Part shown: one piece after another, positions 22,626-29,271 of the stretch | How the letters are laid out: every line of letters starts with the position of its first letter | Numbering within the stretch: position 1 is the first letter of the stretch | Origin: a virus | IMG/VR virus record: IMGVR_UViG_3300044859_001357 | Span: 1-33,119 of that record | Length of the DNA stretch: 33,119 bases | Reading direction: 5' to 3' (one strand) | Notes under the pieces: model-generated | Seen by the model: the letters and a program-made list of their open reading frames with translations, nothing else | Told to the model about the DNA's origin: nothing | Databases searched by the model: none | Position numbers and translations under genes: made by a program

Positions 22626-23362
22626 GCGGTGGCCCTCCGGTATGATTCCCAGTCGAAAACGAACGCTTTTCCGTTCTCGCGCATCCGGCTTTTGATCGAG
22701 TCACCGAGCGCATCGCGCATCTGCTCCCGGTTGTAGTTGCCGATGATGACGGTCGGCCGTTTGGCGGCGTAGCGTTTGTCAATCAGGTTGGCGATGATGC
22801 GGTTTTCCCACTCTGATCCGCCGCGCTCTTGGAACTCGTCGATGACCAGAAATCCGGGCGATGACAGTTTGCCCAGCACGTCCTTTTCGGAAACCTTCGA
22901 CCCGCTTTTGTTGCAGTCCCTCAGGTCGAGGAAAATGTCCATGGCCCGGCGGTAAAGCGCGGATTGTTTGCGCTGCATTCTGCCGCCCGGCCCGCCGATC
23001 CATTCGCCCTCGTCAAGCGGCCAATCTCCGGCCTTCGCGATCTCCGCTGCCATTTGGGTTTTCCCCGGCCCGCGCCCGCCGATGAAAGCGACGAGCGCGG
23101 AATTTGAAACCAGCGTTTTAGCCTCGGCGAACACCTCAAGCCAGCGGTCGCCCGTCAGCTCGATTGGCTTGACGTATTTCTCGCCCCAGCCGTTGGCCAG
23201 TTTGACGAGATTCGGCTTTGCGGCGAGGAGGCCCCCAGAATCGCTTTGAACGTCCCCTCCCTTGATTCCCCCTACGGGGGCGGCTTCAGCCATGCTGGCG
23301 AACGTCCTAGCGAGCGTGAGGGCGAAGTCTTGCGCTTCGTTGATGTTTCGATTTGGATTCAT
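22622..23362 (-). CDS. DnaC-like replicative helicase loader ATPase
   Basis: A 246-residue AAA+ protein. Walker A is G95-G-R-G-P-G-K-T102, Walker B is FLVIDEF (171-177). Sensor-1-like and arginine-rich features follow (TVIIGNYNREQM, IKSRMRENGK). The architecture matches DnaC/IstB-type loaders that place DnaB helicase at the origin. The N-terminal 60 residues, which would bind helicase, are divergent. Both ends overlap neighbours by ATGA. The neighbours are the initiator and the DnaA-like protein, consistent with a replication module. Confidence 0.85.
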   Translation of the reverse strand: MNPNRNINEAQDFALTLARTFASMAEAAPVGGIKGGDVQSDSGGLLAAKPNLVKLANGWGEKYVKPIELTGDRWLEVFAEAKTLVSNSALVAFIGGRGPGKTQMAAEIAKAGDWPLDEGEWIGGPGGRMQRKQSALYRRAMDIFLDLRDCNKSGSKVSEKDVLGKLSSPGFLVIDEFQERGGSEWENRIIANLIDKRYAAKRPTVIIGNYNREQMRDALGDSIKSRMRENGKAFVFDWESYRRATA

Positions 23363-24144
23363 GGCAGTTCTAGGTTTTCGATCATGCCTGCGAATCGGCG
23401 GGCGGGTGGGCGGTTTGCCGGGAGGTCTCCGCCCCGTTCTTGCTCACGGGCCAGCCATGCGCTCAGGTAGCGACCGACGGCCTTTTTCCTCTTCGCCGGG
23501 TTGCGCTTGAGCCATTCCCCGGCGGCCGCGATTGAGCGGTCGATGTTCACGGCTGGGTAGGCCTGCTTCCACCCGAGGCGGTCGGCTTCGGTGATTCCCG
23601 AAAATCCGACTTCGTCGTCGTAGGTGATCCCGGCTTTTTTCGTCGGCACGGAGCAGGAACTTGTTCCGCTCAGTGCAAAAGGAGATTCATCTCCTAATTC
23701 TATTTCCTTCTTTTCTATTCCATTCCTTTCTCTTCTCTTCTCTTCCGTTGAAGCTGAGCTTGAAGCCGTGCTTGAAGCTATGCTTGAGGCATCTTCTGGA
23801 ATGCCTTTGGCTACGGCGTTTTTCGCTCTTGCTTTTCCGCCTCGTTGCCCTCCTTCGCGCTTCATTCGCACCTCGTTTTCCTTCTCGACCGGGTAGCCCC
23901 AGACGGCCAGTGAATCCGCCTCCCATATCCACAGGTCGCAGTGGCCGGAAACCTCCTCTTTGGTCACTCCGCACGTCTGCTGCCAGCGGCGTGTCTTCCA
24001 CTCTCGGCACGCTGCAATCTTACCTCCATTCTCCTGCTCGGCGCAGTAAGCCAGCAGGCAGAGCCATGTGGCTCGCTGCTCTGGCTCGGAGCCGATGAAT
24101 TCGGGCGAGCGCAGGGTTTTTGTTTCAATGTTGATCCAGTTCAT
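23359..24144 (-). CDS. Phage replication initiator (replisome organiser-like)
   Basis: A 261-residue protein. Residues 1-95 (MNWINIETKTLRSPEFIG, RATWLCLLAYCAEQENGGKI, RRWQQTCGVTKEEV) form a winged-helix N-terminal domain as in phage replisome organisers. A Ser/Ala/Glu-rich linker follows (~115-155), and the C-terminal part (FSGITEADRLGWKQAYPAVN, AAGEWLKRNPAKRKKAVGRYLSAWLAREQE) resembles helicase-loader-contacting domains. It is analogous to lambda O in place and arrangement. The linker DNA holds 12-base repeats next to an A/G-rich tract, a likely origin. The stop overlaps the loader start by ATGA. Confidence 0.8.
   Translation of the reverse strand: MNWINIETKTLRSPEFIGSEPEQRATWLCLLAYCAEQENGGKIAACREWKTRRWQQTCGVTKEEVSGHCDLWIWEADSLAVWGYPVEKENEVRMKREGGQRGGKARAKNAVAKGIPEDASSIASSTASSSASTEEKRRERNGIEKKEIELGDESPFALSGTSSCSVPTKKAGITYDDEVGFSGITEADRLGWKQAYPAVNIDRSIAAAGEWLKRNPAKRKKAVGRYLSAWLAREQERGGDLPANRPPARRFAGMIENLELP
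23688..23792. other. Candidate replication origin (iterons and purine tract)
   Basis: Inside the initiator gene, three tandem 12-base repeats TTGAAGCTGAGC, TTGAAGCCGTGC and TTGAAGCTATGC plus a partial fourth (23748-23792) lie next to a ~58-base stretch that is nearly pure pyrimidine on the plus strand and AT-rich (23688-23747). Iterons beside an asymmetric AT-rich tract within the initiator gene is the arrangement of the lambda origin. The repeats also encode a Ser/Ala linker, so a protein-level explanation is possible. Confidence 0.5.
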
Positions 24145-24152
24145 TTCTGTTT

Positions 24153-24641
24153 TTATAGGTTTTTGATTCTCCCGTATTCAGCGATCAGCGCGGCGTCGAT
24201 CATGCCATCGTGCGGCTTCACGCATCGCTCCGACCGCAGCCACCGCTCGTCCGGCCAGAGTTGCCTCGCCTTGGTCAGCGCGGCGGGCTTGGTGTCGCCC
24301 TTCGCGCAGCCCGGCAGCATGACTTTCTGCCATATCTGCGGCGTGACCCGGTGGTGCCGAATCTCCAGCGTTTCAAGCACGCCCCGGATGCAGCCGTAGC
24401 TGTCCCACATGGATGAGATGGCCATGACTCCCGCGCTGAACTTGCCGGGCGTTTCAAGGATCGCCGTCACCTTGCCTGTGTGCCGCAGCTTGAGCAGGAA
24501 GTCGCCGACGTCTATCGCGTCAACCTCGTTGCCTGTCTTCTTGCGCCTCGTCGGCATCTCGATGCGGTCAATCAGCGATCCGGCATAGCCAACCGCGACG
24601 AGGCCGCCTGTCAGGCCGTTGTCGATTCCGATGTAGATCAT
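24153..24641 (-). CDS. RuvC-like Holliday junction resolvase
   Basis: A 162-residue protein with an RNase H-type fold. The acidic catalytic residues are visible: D7 in IGIDNGLTGG, E63 in AILETPGKFS, and D145/D149 in KPHDGMIDAALIAEYG. These match phage RuvC-like resolvases, which cut branched DNA during recombination or before packaging. The start overlaps the upstream stop by ATGA. It lies between the RecE/RecT genes and the replication initiator. Confidence 0.88.
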   Translation of the reverse strand: MIYIGIDNGLTGGLVAVGYAGSLIDRIEMPTRRKKTGNEVDAIDVGDFLLKLRHTGKVTAILETPGKFSAGVMAISSMWDSYGCIRGVLETLEIRHHRVTPQIWQKVMLPGCAKGDTKPAALTKARQLWPDERWLRSERCVKPHDGMIDAALIAEYGRIKNL

Positions 24642-24850
24642 TGGCGTGCCTCCCTGTTTTTGACTGAGGCCAATCCGTCGTAGGTGCCGATGATTTCGGG
24701 AAACGCTCGGACGATTCGGCGGAGGTTTTCAGGGTCGGCTGCCAGCATGGCTTCCGCCAAACAGTTGACGAACGAGCCGCCCCTTTTGCGCATCTCCCAG
24801 ACGATTGCGTGCAGCGGGTTTTCAAGCTCGAGGCCGTGAATGTCAGACAT
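24638..24850 (-). CDS. Small protein of the recombination operon, unknown function
   Basis: A 70-residue mostly helical protein (MSDIHGLELENPLHAIVWEM, then CLAEAMLAADPENLRRIVRAF). Its start overlaps the exonuclease stop by 8 bases and its stop overlaps the RuvC-like start by ATGA. No motif is recognised. A role as a partner of the neighbouring nucleases is inferred from position only. Confidence 0.65.
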   Translation of the reverse strand: MSDIHGLELENPLHAIVWEMRKRGGSFVNCLAEAMLAADPENLRRIVRAFPEIIGTYDGLASVKNREARQ

Positions 24851-25616
24851 ACTTCGTCGGCCCCTCCAAAGCGATTATACCTTGATAGCTCGCGGGCCAC
24901 TTGCCGCTGGCTTGGCATTTTTTATATTCGGTCAGCACGGTTTCCAGCTTGGCCATCCCGCTTTCCATCCAGTTCTCAGCGGTGTAGACCGCGTTGGCAT
25001 AGGGCGCGGATTTCTCGACTGCGATCCACGTCCAAAACGGGCTGGAATCAAGGTTTTCGGCCTTGCCAAGCACCGAGCAATACCACGCCGCTTGCAGGTC
25101 GTAATGGTAGTTCATGACGTTCCGCCGGAATTCACGCGGCGAGGCGTCTTGGCAGGTCTTCAAGTCCGAGATGACCCACTCGCCGTCCTCGTTGCTCCCG
25201 TGGCAGTCGAGCAACGCCTTGCACTCGACACCGTGGAGGGTGGCGAAGATCGGCGTCTCGCGGTGCTGGCACTGCGTCAGGAGCGAACGCGCATAGACGT
25301 TACCTCGCACCGCATGGGCCATGAGGTTGAGGTCGGTTTCCTCCTCCTCTGAGATGATCGGCAGCGTCTGCTCGGCTTTCCATGCCTTGCCCTCTTTCGT
25401 GACGAATGACATTCCTTCCGGCTTGATTGCGCAAAGTTCGCCGAGCGTCTTGTCTTCAAGGATCATCGCGTGGGCGAAGGTTCCAATCTGCATCGCCGAG
25501 GTCGGCGCTTTGCGCTTCTCGTTGAGCGCGGCTTGGTAGTGCGCAGGCAGCTTAAGGAGCTGCTTGGCCAGCGAAAAATTGAGCGCCGGGTGGGCGCGGT
25601 ATTCTTCGACGGTCAT
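24843..25616 (-). CDS. RecE-like exonuclease, PD-(D/E)xK (DUF3799-type)
   Basis: A 257-residue nuclease. The fold signature is present: GTFAHAMILE (His 49), then CKALLDC (D137), SDLKT (D151, K153) and a Gln in DLQAAWYC (Q175). This is the RecB-type active site pattern of RecE and phage DUF3799 exonucleases. They resect double-strand ends and give 3' tails to RecT. The RecT gene is just upstream and joined by ATGA, the normal pairing. Confidence 0.87.
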   Translation of the reverse strand: MTVEEYRAHPALNFSLAKQLLKLPAHYQAALNEKRKAPTSAMQIGTFAHAMILEDKTLGELCAIKPEGMSFVTKEGKAWKAEQTLPIISEEEETDLNLMAHAVRGNVYARSLLTQCQHRETPIFATLHGVECKALLDCHGSNEDGEWVISDLKTCQDASPREFRRNVMNYHYDLQAAWYCSVLGKAENLDSSPFWTWIAVEKSAPYANAVYTAENWMESGMAKLETVLTEYKKCQASGKWPASYQGIIALEGPTKYV

Positions 25617-26260
25617 GGCTCGATCCCTCCTTCGTTTTCTTCTGCGGCGTCTTCGATGGCGAGCGGAAGGATGAATGATGGCGCGGCCGCGCTGACCGCT
25701 GGGCGGCGGGTGACGTTGCGTGCTTCGCTGATGTCGTGGACTTCCTCGGTGGACTGCATCCCGAGGGTGATGTCAGGAGCGTAAAGGCGGCAGAAGAAAG
25801 CGGCGGCTCGGTAGCGCAGCATCAACTCCGGCATGGTGATCCATTTGCTGCCGCTTTTCGTTGACCAGCCCTCCGCCTTAGCCATCGCCATAGAAATGAC
25901 TGGCCCTTCGTAGCGTTCGCCCGTCTCCCGCAGTAGCGCCCATGCGTAGCACTCGCGGCTTTGACCTTCGCCGCTCAAAGCGTATTGCAGCGGCGTGAAC
26001 CGCTCCGACTTGTTGAGCATGGCGATCTGGAAGGTTGCCCGAAACGACGGCCGACCGTGGATGATGTCGCAATTTTGCATGACCATAAACGGGTCAGCGC
26101 AGAGGCGCTTGGCGATGTTGAAGGCGATGGCGCAATTGCTCAGATTGCCTTGGAATTCTTTCGGAACCAAGGTGGATGCCGCGAGCATTTTGGATTCGCG
26201 TTGGAGTAGCTCAAAGGCCATGGTGTTTTGCTCGACGAGCGTCAGTGTTGTTGTTGTCAT
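25613..26260 (-). CDS. RecT-family single-strand annealing protein
   Basis: A 215-residue protein. The RecT core is visible: LSNCAIAFNIAKRLCADPFMVMQN, then GRPSFRATFQIAMLNKSERF, EGPVISMAMAKAEGW and MPELMLRYRAAAFFCRLYAPD. RecT proteins anneal single strands in homologous recombination. It is paired with the exonuclease below by ATGA, forming a RecE/RecT-like unit. The C-terminal ~35 residues are acidic and variable. No Shine-Dalgarno sequence is seen before ATG 26260. Confidence 0.9.
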   Translation of the reverse strand: MTTTTLTLVEQNTMAFELLQRESKMLAASTLVPKEFQGNLSNCAIAFNIAKRLCADPFMVMQNCDIIHGRPSFRATFQIAMLNKSERFTPLQYALSGEGQSRECYAWALLRETGERYEGPVISMAMAKAEGWSTKSGSKWITMPELMLRYRAAAFFCRLYAPDITLGMQSTEEVHDISEARNVTRRPAVSAAAPSFILPLAIEDAAEENEGGIEP

Positions 26261-26279
26261 ATTTTTGTTTTTCTAGGAT

Positions 26280-26462
26280 TCAGTTTTTGGTGGTTTTCAG
26301 GAGTGATGCGACAAATGCGGCTACGGATTCTGCCGCGTGAAATCTGGTGCGGGTTGCGCGGCATTGGCGGATTCTCATCCGCCGCAGGAACTCGATGTCC
26401 ACGCTCGGATTGTTACCGAAGCACGGCACCAGCGGACGGCGATTGATTTGGATCGGGGTCAT
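26280..26462 (-). CDS. Small basic protein, unknown function
   Basis: A 60-residue arginine-rich protein (IEFLRRMRIRQCRATRTRFH). The start overlaps the upstream stop by ATGA, which supports its reality. The C-terminus is helical (AAESVAAFVASLLKTTKN). It may bind nucleic acid, by charge alone. No family is recognised. Confidence 0.55.
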   Translation of the reverse strand: MTPIQINRRPLVPCFGNNPSVDIEFLRRMRIRQCRATRTRFHAAESVAAFVASLLKTTKN

Positions 26463-26728
26463 GCGGATAGCGGCCGGAGTTGATAGAGGAAGTCCCGTGA
26501 TTCACTGTCGCGCTTGAGCCGCACGTCGTAGCCGCTCGACCGCAGATCACGCAGACGCCGGAGCGATTCGCGCTGGCCGCCGACCTCGATGATCTTGCTG
26601 GCCGGGTGCCATTCGCCGTCCGACATGAGGCCGAGGATTAGCCGCTGGGCTTTGTTAAAATCCTTCAGGTCTTGGGTGGTCAGAACACCCACGCCGCCGA
26701 GACTCTCGATTGTTGCGTTGGTTTTCAT
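26459..26728 (-). CDS. Winged-helix protein, early-operon regulator candidate
   Basis: An 89-residue protein. Residues ~25-85 (NKAQRLILGLMSDGEWHPAS, GQRESLRRLRDLRSSGYDVRL and SRDFLYQLRPLSA) have the helix-helix-wing layout of winged-helix DNA-binding domains. Both ends overlap neighbours by ATGA. It may regulate early transcription. The target is not known. Confidence 0.6.
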   Translation of the reverse strand: MKTNATIESLGGVGVLTTQDLKDFNKAQRLILGLMSDGEWHPASKIIEVGGQRESLRRLRDLRSSGYDVRLKRDSESRDFLYQLRPLSA

Positions 26729-26853
26729 GGCTGAATGAGTTTGACGAGTTCGCGCAAGGCGATGACGGCTCCGATTCCGGCGGCTCCGAAGGCGGCTGCC
26801 ATCGGGACGGCTAGCCAGTCGGGCGGGTTGGCGATGATTTTCGGGATTTTCAT
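26725..26853 (-). CDS. Small single-span membrane protein
   Basis: A 42-residue protein from ATG 26853 (MKIPKIIANPPDWL). Residues ~13-36 (LAVPMAAAFGAAGIGAVIALREL) form one transmembrane segment. The stop overlaps the next start by ATGA. It follows a copy of the 17-bp operator-like repeat. Function is unknown; superinfection exclusion is one of several options. Confidence 0.6.
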   Translation of the reverse strand: MKIPKIIANPPDWLAVPMAAAFGAAGIGAVIALRELVKLIQP

Positions 26854-26881
26854 ACTTGTTTGGGGATGTTGATTTAATTTG

Positions 26882-26898
26882 GTTGAATTGCGTTTAAC
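26882..26898. promoter_or_regulatory. Operator-like palindrome (site A)
   Basis: GTTGAATTGCGTTTAAC is a 17-bp imperfect palindrome with halves GTTGAA and TTTAAC spaced by five bases. It lies in the gap between the HTH gene and the small membrane protein. Sites at 27296, 27352, 29796 and 31730 share this layout. Confidence 0.55.
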
Positions 26899-26905
26899 TG
26901 TGAGA

Positions 26906-27076
26906 TCAAAAAATGAACGCTTTCCGCTCGGGTTTGATTTGGATCTGGTCAAGGTCGTAGCGGATCGGCTTGACGGGCAGGATCGGCCGGATGGCCCCCG
27001 ACTTGTTCCAGCGGCTAACCGTGCGGCGCGAAACCTTGAAGTGCTCGGCGAACTGTTTTGGGCTGACGGGGTTCAT
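26906..27076 (-). CDS. Excisionase/MerR-type small HTH protein
   Basis: A 56-residue protein (MNPVSPKQFAEHFKVSRRTV). The HTH is PKQFAEHFKVSRRTVSRWNK, followed by GAIRPILPVKPIRYDLDQI, the short-wing pattern of MerR-like excisionases. It starts by ATGA overlap with the RHH gene above. Such proteins act as excisionases or early regulators. Being near attP and the integrase, an Xis role is plausible but unproven. Confidence 0.7.
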   Translation of the reverse strand: MNPVSPKQFAEHFKVSRRTVSRWNKSGAIRPILPVKPIRYDLDQIQIKPERKAFIF

Positions 27077-27246
27077 GGCTTATCCCGGTTGATGGTGGCT
27101 TCCAAAGCGCGGCGAAGAACGAGGCGGCAAAATGCCGATTCGCTCCGCTCTTGGGCTTTGGCGAGCTGTTTGATTTGGCTGCGCAGTTCGGGGCTGACCC
27201 GGATTGCGAGGTAGGAGTAGGCTTGGTCTGGTTTTGGTTTAGGCAT
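27073..27246 (-). CDS. Ribbon-helix-helix regulator, first gene of the early operon
   Basis: A 57-residue protein. The strand SYLAIRVSPELR and the two helices SQIKQLAKAQERSE and SAFCRLVLRRALEA match the Arc/MetJ-type ribbon-helix-helix fold, a dimeric DNA-binding unit. It is transcribed leftward from the shared region 27247-27414, opposite the RHH gene at 27415. Two divergent regulators around shared operators are the usual arrangement of a lysis-lysogeny switch. Stop and next start overlap as ATGA. Confidence 0.7.
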   Translation of the reverse strand: MPKPKPDQAYSYLAIRVSPELRSQIKQLAKAQERSESAFCRLVLRRALEATINRDKP

Positions 27247-27295
27247 CGGTTTAGTTTAGGTTGGCTTATATTTGAGCGCGCGGACCTTTTACTCA

Positions 27296-27312
27296 GTTAA
27301 ATTGCGTTTAAA
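27296..27312. promoter_or_regulatory. Operator-like palindrome (site B)
   Basis: GTTAAATTGCGTTTAAA, halves GTTAAA and TTTAAA with a five-base spacer. It lies in the divergent regulatory region. It shares AATTGCGTTTAA with site A. Confidence 0.55.
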
Positions 27313-27342
27313 AGATAAATTTTGCGAAAACGAAAAATTATT

Positions 27343-27370
27343 TTTACACGGTTTAAAACGCGTTTAAAAT
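27343..27370 (+). promoter_or_regulatory. Sigma70-like promoter for the rightward regulator, with operator C
   Basis: TTTACA (27343-27348) and TAAAAT (27365-27370) are separated by 16 bases and lie 45 bases before ATG 27415. The operator-like palindrome TTTAAAACGCGTTTAAA fills the spacer (27352-27368), so a bound repressor would block RNA polymerase. The region around is AT-rich. Confidence 0.5.
27352..27368. promoter_or_regulatory. Operator-like palindrome (site C)
   Basis: TTTAAAACGCGTTTAAA has halves TTTAAA and TTTAAA with spacer ACGCG, an almost perfect palindrome. It matches the layout of sites A, B, D and E. Confidence 0.55.
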
Positions 27371-27414
27371 TCCTCCCAATGACGGACCAAAGCCCCCGTC
27401 AAAAATAAAAAAAA

Positions 27415-27630
27415 ATGACCGAAAAATCTCAGCCCGGCCGCTCCCCCGGTAACACGATGCTCGGGGTTTCCATGACAGTTGAACTCAAGGCAGCGATCCG
27501 CAAGGCCGCCGAAAAAGAAAACCGCACGATGGCCAATTGGTGCGCGGTCTACCTGCAAGCGGCCGTCGATGAAATCCAAGCCACGACCAAGCGCGAGGCC
27601 GGAGGCAAGCCGCCGACCAAATCCGCGTAG
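27415..27630 (+). CDS. Ribbon-helix-helix repressor candidate
   Basis: A 71-residue protein. The strand LGVSMTVELK followed by helices AAIRKAAEKENRT and MANWCAVYLQAAVDE is the RHH pattern. The flanks are disordered and basic (MTEKSQPGRSPGNT; TTKREAGGKPPTKSA). It is the only gene besides the integrase on the plus strand. It lies between the operator region and attP. It is the best candidate for the lysogeny repressor, binding the palindromes in its own promoter and those at 26882, 29796 and 31730; this is an inference. Confidence 0.75.
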   Translation: MTEKSQPGRSPGNTMLGVSMTVELKAAIRKAAEKENRTMANWCAVYLQAAVDEIQATTKREAGGKPPTKSA

Positions 27631-27642
27631 CGTCATCTTAGA

Positions 27643-27652
27643 GTCAATAATC
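27643..27652 (+). other. Integrase arm-type site candidate P1
   Basis: GTCAATAATC lies 48 bases left of the tRNA-like core. Two related decamers lie to the right of the core (27817 and 27826). Short repeats on both sides of an attP core are typical of integrase arm sites. Confidence 0.4.
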
Positions 27653-27699
27653 GCCCTGATGACCCGAAAACCACTGCAAATAAAGGATCGGCCTGTTTC

Positions 27700-27743
27700 T
27701 TCGTAATGAATAGGTCGTGAGTTCGAATCTCACCAGCGGCTCC
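27700..27743 (+). other. attP core: 3' half of tRNA-Thr(CGT)
   Basis: From the anticodon loop TTCGTAA (anticodon CGT at 27702-27704) on, the sequence matches the end of a bacterial threonine tRNA. It has a T-stem GTGAG with loop TTCGAAT and CTCAC, acceptor strand CAGCGGC and TCC. The 5' half is missing, and the base after TCC is T, not A of CCA. This is what a phage attP looks like when it restores the host tRNA on integration. The site is 108 bases before the integrase gene. Confidence 0.85.
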
Positions 27744-27816
27744 TGTTTTTCAAAGAGTTACGAAAAACGAGAAAGCGGAAACGGGACGGAAATGGACACG
27801 TTCGGACAGGTGTAGC

Positions 27817-27835
27817 GTCAATAACGTCAACAATT
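27817..27835 (+). other. Integrase arm-type site candidates P'1 and P'2
   Basis: GTCAATAACG (27817-27826) and GTCAACAATT (27826-27835) form two adjoining decamers related to GTCAATAATC at 27643. They lie between the attP core and the integrase start. The wider context TAGCGTCA is also shared (27628 and 27814). Confidence 0.4.
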
Positions 27836-27850
27836 CTAACTGAGGAAACC

Positions 27851-28909
27851 ATGCCCCGGACACCTAAAATGATCGTCATCTCATCGCCGGATGGGCACAC
27901 GGTGGACATCCCCGCTTGCCTTTCCGCTGACGGTAAAAGGCACCGGAAACGGTTTGCGGCAAAGACGGAGGCGGAAAAGTTCGCGGCCCGGCTGCGGGCG
28001 GAATACGGCTCAGGCGTGCGCGGCTCGGCCTTGTCGGCCAATACCGCAGCGGATGCCGTCCGGGCGATGCAAATCCTTGCCGCCCACAAAATGACGCTTA
28101 CGGAGGCCGCTAAGATCGCCGTGGCGATGGCCGAGAAGGATCACGGCGGCGAGACGTTTGCCGACCGATTCCGGCGCTGCTACGCGGACGGGAAAACGCA
28201 CTGGTCGCCGAAATACGAAAAGCAGATGAGGAAGATTCCGACGTGGGTGCCGGACTGGTTTTTGGAATCCCGCTGCGGCGCGTGCGACCGGGCGACGATT
28301 GAGCGAGCCGTCCTTGAGATGAAGCCGGGTGCCTCCCTAAGTTCGCTGGGTTATTATTCGATTCGGATCAATTCGGCCCTGCATTTCGAGCGCCCCCGCC
28401 ACCGCAAGAAAGCCAAAATCGTGATCCTCGATGCTGACCAGCGGCTGGCAATGTTCGCGGCCTGCAAGTCACGGGCGGAGACGTTCGCCGTCGCTCTCCT
28501 GATGTATGCCGGAATTAGGCCGGACTCTGAAAATGGAGAAATCATGCGGCTCGACTGGGCCGCGTTTGCTAATGATGAAATCGAAATCAGTGAATTCGTC
28601 TCAAAAACCAATCGGCCCAGAAAGATTCCGATCTTGCCCGCGTTGCGGCGGTTGATTGCTGACCGCCCGACGCAGGGCCGTGTCACCCCGAAAAACTGGC
28701 CGAGAGTCTGGACGCGGCTGCGGGCGGCGGCAGGGCTGACAGACTCCGACGAATGCCGCCACACGTTCGCTAGCCACCTGCTTGCGCATTACGAGGGGCA
28801 CGAGGGGAAGACGAAGCTAGCCATGGGCCACACTGAGGGCAGCGCGGTCCTCTTTCGGCACTACGCCGCAGCGGTCAACATTGCCGAGGGCAAGGCGTAT
28901 TTTGCGTAA
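27851..28909 (+). CDS. int: Tyrosine recombinase integrase
   Basis: A 352-residue site-specific recombinase. N-terminal residues ~20-55 are an arm-binding domain (GKRHRKRFAAKTEAEKFAARLR); a core-binding helical domain spans ~75-180. Catalytic residues are R223 (GIRP), K252 (SKTNRPRKIPI), R303-H304 (ECRHTFAS), H327 (MGHT) and nucleophile Y338 (FRHYAA). The usual His at the start of the HxxR box is replaced by Asp (D300). GAGGAAACC before the ATG is a Shine-Dalgarno-like leader, rare in this genome. A two-way terminator follows. It catalyses integration at tRNA-Thr(CGT). Confidence 0.92.
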   Translation: MPRTPKMIVISSPDGHTVDIPACLSADGKRHRKRFAAKTEAEKFAARLRAEYGSGVRGSALSANTAADAVRAMQILAAHKMTLTEAAKIAVAMAEKDHGGETFADRFRRCYADGKTHWSPKYEKQMRKIPTWVPDWFLESRCGACDRATIERAVLEMKPGASLSSLGYYSIRINSALHFERPRHRKKAKIVILDADQRLAMFAACKSRAETFAVALLMYAGIRPDSENGEIMRLDWAAFANDEIEISEFVSKTNRPRKIPILPALRRLIADRPTQGRVTPKNWPRVWTRLRAAAGLTDSDECRHTFASHLLAHYEGHEGKTKLAMGHTEGSAVLFRHYAAAVNIAEGKAYFA

Positions 28910-28914
28910 CTAAA

Positions 28915-28945
28915 AAAAGCCCCGCCGGATTAGGGCGGGGCTTTT
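28915..28945. terminator. Bidirectional terminator between integrase and accessory operon
   Basis: AAAAGCCCCGCC and GGCGGGGCTTTT form a 12-bp perfect stem with a 7-base loop. A T run follows on one side and an A run precedes on the other. It can end transcripts from the integrase (plus) and from the leftward operon ending at 28960 (minus). Confidence 0.9.
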
Positions 28946-28959
28946 AGTGGTTAGGAGGA

Positions 28960-29250
28960 TCAGGCGTCGCACTCGGGAAGCCGCTTTGCCCCCCAGCCGT
29001 GCTCCTTCGCGTAGGCTTTCGCGTCGGCGACCGTCCGGAACAATGGTTGCCTGCCGATGTTGTCGCCTTTCCAGTGGGCAAGTTTCCAGTCCCCTTCTGC
29101 GCGCCTGAAAATCATCGCTATCGTCTGATGTTTCGGAGGCCGCCCGCCCTTCTTACCATTGGCCGCGCTGGCGGCGTTCTGGGCGGGTGTCGGGTTAATG
29201 CGGGAGAGTTTGCCGAGGGCAACGGCGGCGGGGTTCTTGGTTGTTTTCAT
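28960..29250 (-). CDS. Small protein with AT-hook-like segment
   Basis: A 96-residue protein. The N-terminal half (NPAAVALGKLSRINPTPAQN) is disordered and includes GKKGGRPPKH, an AT-hook-like basic motif that could bind DNA minor groove. The C-terminal half (AEGDWKLAHWKGDNIGRQPLF, VADAKAYAKEHGWG) looks like a small alpha/beta unit. It is the last gene of the leftward ArdA operon and ends at the terminator. Function is unknown. Confidence 0.6.
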   Translation of the reverse strand: MKTTKNPAAVALGKLSRINPTPAQNAASAANGKKGGRPPKHQTIAMIFRRAEGDWKLAHWKGDNIGRQPLFRTVADAKAYAKEHGWGAKRLPECDA

Positions 29251-29271
29251 TTTCGTATTTCGTTGGGTGAT

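Noticed and set aside
22000-24200. Consensus DnaA boxes near the replication genes
   Set aside because: I saw no clear TTATNCACA cluster; the 12-base TTGAAGC repeats are the better origin candidate.
27379-27408. Nine-codon leader peptide before the rightward repressor
   Set aside because: An ATG...TAA is present but has no supporting ribosome-binding site or attenuator structure, and a 9-codon frame is easily a chance event.
27643-27760. Complete tRNA gene
   Set aside because: Only the 3' half from the anticodon loop is present. The D-arm and 5' acceptor strand are missing, so it is an attP core, not a tRNA gene.
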